From assembly GCA_035527455.1 (NCBI GenBank), contig DATLAN010000659.1, positions 1 through 6,933 on the forward strand: a stretch of 6,933 nucleotides of DNA, given 5' to 3'. This document shows positions 6,232 to 6,933 of this stretch, in pieces. A model generated the notes under the pieces. It was not told the origin of the DNA, did no database searches, and worked only from the letters and a program-made list of their open reading frames with translations. This DNA comes from DATLAN01 sp035527455. Lineage in GTDB: Bacteria > Planctomycetota > Planctomycetia > Pirellulales > Thermoguttaceae. Each line of letters begins with the position of its first letter. Position 1 is the stretch's first letter. The translations under genes were made by a program, and so were the position numbers.

Positions 6232-6344
6232 ACGCCCGCGCCCCAAGCAAGTCCGCCCCACCGAAGCCCCCGACCTGCAGACTCCTGCCGATTCTCGACC
6301 CGTAGTCGTGCCGAGCGAACAATCACGTTAGTGACAAAGTGCGC

Positions 6345-6391
6345 TCTGACCCCGTTACAAACCAGAACCGGGAGAAGAAAACGGGGCCGGA
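6345..6391. repeat. REP-like inverted repeat at the fucosidase break
   Basis: TCTGACCCCGTT (6345-6356) and AACGGGGCCGGA (6380-6391) are inverted copies matching at 10 of 12 positions, 7 of them an unbroken CCCCGTT/AACGGGG stem. The left arm with its flank ('AAAGTGCGCTCTGACCCCGTT') resembles REP-type sequences that accompany Y1 transposases. The right arm ends where similarity to fucosidases begins. Confidence 0.4.
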
Positions 6392-6536
6392 TGCCGTCCG
6401 TTTGACAACCAAGGATGGCTTCTTGTATGCTATCTGTTTCGGCTGGCCGCAGACCGGGCAGATGACGATCAAGGCGCTGCCGGCCCGTAAACCCTGCGAT
6501 TTCGCGATCGTTTCGAAAACCTCAGCAGCAAAGTGA
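6387..6536 (+). pseudogene. Internally deleted C-terminal remnant of a GH29 alpha-L-fucosidase
   Basis: The 49 residues before the TGA stop match the C-terminal beta-sandwich end of GH29 alpha-L-fucosidases, recognised from family memory. 'DAVRLTTKDGFLYAICFGWP' followed by 'GQMTIKAL' corresponds to the usual 'DIRFTTKG..LYAI.LGWP..G...IKSL', and 'LPARKPCDFAIV' to the terminal 'LP..KPCDYAF'. In intact enzymes some 30 or more residues separate these blocks. Here they are joined in frame, so an internal deletion is inferred. The catalytic barrel (most of the usual 450-500 residues) is absent. An ATG at 6339 keeps the frame open, but the first 16 codons lie in the REP-like repeat and no ribosome binding site is evident. 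The stop lies 8 bases before the sulfatase ATG, as in an old operon. Intact enzymes release fucose from glycans in the periplasm or outside the cell. Confidence 0.62.
6402..6431 (+). promoter_or_regulatory. Possible sulfatase promoter inside the fucosidase remnant
   Basis: TTGACA (6402-6407) and TATGCT (6426-6431), spaced by 18 bases, use the same two hexamers as the strong promoter at 953-980, but without the TGn extension. A start near 6438 would give a leader of about 107 bases for the sulfatase at 6545. The hexamers also encode conserved fucosidase residues (Leu-Thr and Tyr-Ala), so they may be incidental. Confidence 0.35.
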
Positions 6537-6544
6537 AATGAATC

Positions 6545-6933
6545 ATGAGACGACTCTGTTCATCGCGCCACGTCATTCTGCTCGGCATCGCGATCCTCGG
6601 TGCGGGAGCCGCGTCCGATCTGTTCGCCGCAGAAGCGGCGAGGCCCAACATCGTTTTCCTGTTCTCCGACGACCAGACGGAGCGAGCGGTCGGCTGCTAC
6701 GGGAACAAGGACGTGATCACGCCGAATCTCGACAGGCTCGCCCGTGAGGGTGTGCGCTTCACCAACCACTACAACACCACTTCCATCTGCATGGCCAGTC
6801 GATGCAGCGTGATGACCGGTCTCTACGAGTATCGCCACGGCTGCAACTTCGGTCACGGCGACCTCGAGCGACGCTTCATGGACCAGTCGTATCCGGTCCT
6901 GCTGAGAAAGGCGGGCTACGCCACGGAACTGGA
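6545..6933 (+). CDS. Exported sulfatase, N-terminal part (runs off the window)
   Basis: The first 129 residues of a type I sulfatase are present. The frame is open at the right edge, and the family's usual length is about 450-600 residues. A signal peptide (hydrophobic core VILLGIAILGAGAA, residues 10-23) is probably cut after Ala29 or Ala31. 'RPNIVFLFSDDQ' (33-44) gives the metal-binding Asp42-Asp43. 'TPNLDRLAREGVRFTNHY' (59-76) is family-typical. 'CMASR' (82-86) is the modification motif: Cys82 would become formylglycine, with Arg86 at +4 and Ala rather than the common Pro at +2. A separate formylglycine-generating enzyme is required. The enzyme hydrolyses sulfate esters, and the substrate cannot be read from this part. 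The ATG at 6545 lies 8 bases after the fucosidase remnant's stop and has no strong ribosome binding site. The context suggests sulfated fucose-containing glycans (inference). Confidence 0.93.
   Translation, partial: MRRLCSSRHVILLGIAILGAGAASDLFAAEAARPNIVFLFSDDQTERAVGCYGNKDVITPNLDRLAREGVRFTNHYNTTSICMASRCSVMTGLYEYRHGCNFGHGDLERRFMDQSYPVLLRKAGYATEL

Noticed and set aside
5747..6322. Minus-strand frame of 191 codons across the repeat patch
   Set aside because: No ribosome binding site, Arg/Pro/Gly-rich, and it is antisense to the duplicated TPR tail, whose coding direction is plus.

Overview
The window looks like chromosomal DNA of a GC-rich planctomycete-type bacterium. The evidence is a secreted sulfatase with a C-x-A-S-R formylglycine motif beside a remnant of an alpha-L-fucosidase, a secreted protein made of repeated STN (secretin/TonB short N-terminal) modules, HEAT/TPR proteins, frequent GTG starts, long gene-poor spacers and interspersed palindromic repeats. 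This assignment comes from gene content, not from a marker gene.

Layout. Positions 1-1050 hold no convincing gene. The DNA is AT-richer there (about 41% GC by hand count over 241-360, against 75% over 2101-2160) and contains several sigma70-like promoter sequences. The best is TTGACA-N16-TATGCT at 953-980, which leads into a small secreted proline-rich protein (1051-1524, +). That gene converges on the STN-module protein (1559-2722, -). Divergent from the STN gene is a HEAT/TPR scaffold protein (2916-3581, +). It ends 10 bases from a convergent two-gene unit: an exported HEAT-like protein (4020-5603, -) followed 11 bases later by a small exported NTF2/SnoaL-like protein (3592-4008, -).

Positions 5604-6544 read as a patch of repeats and gene remains. 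It contains an interspersed hairpin repeat, an operator-like palindrome, a short tandem repeat, an uncertain ORF (5830-6231) whose last 23 codons copy the 3' end of the TPR gene in the same window (67 of 71 bases identical), two REP-like palindromic motifs, and a 49-residue, internally deleted C-terminal remnant of a GH29 fucosidase. The right edge (6545-6933, +) is the start of an exported sulfatase that runs off the window.

How the genes fit together. The fucosidase remnant lies 8 bases upstream of the sulfatase. This suggests an ancestral fucosidase-sulfatase unit for sulfated fucose-rich polysaccharides in which the hydrolase has been lost. The remaining proteins are mostly exported and of unknown role. 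I see no defence system, CRISPR array, RNA gene or complete mobile element. The most interesting items are the fucosidase remnant and the duplicated TPR tail.
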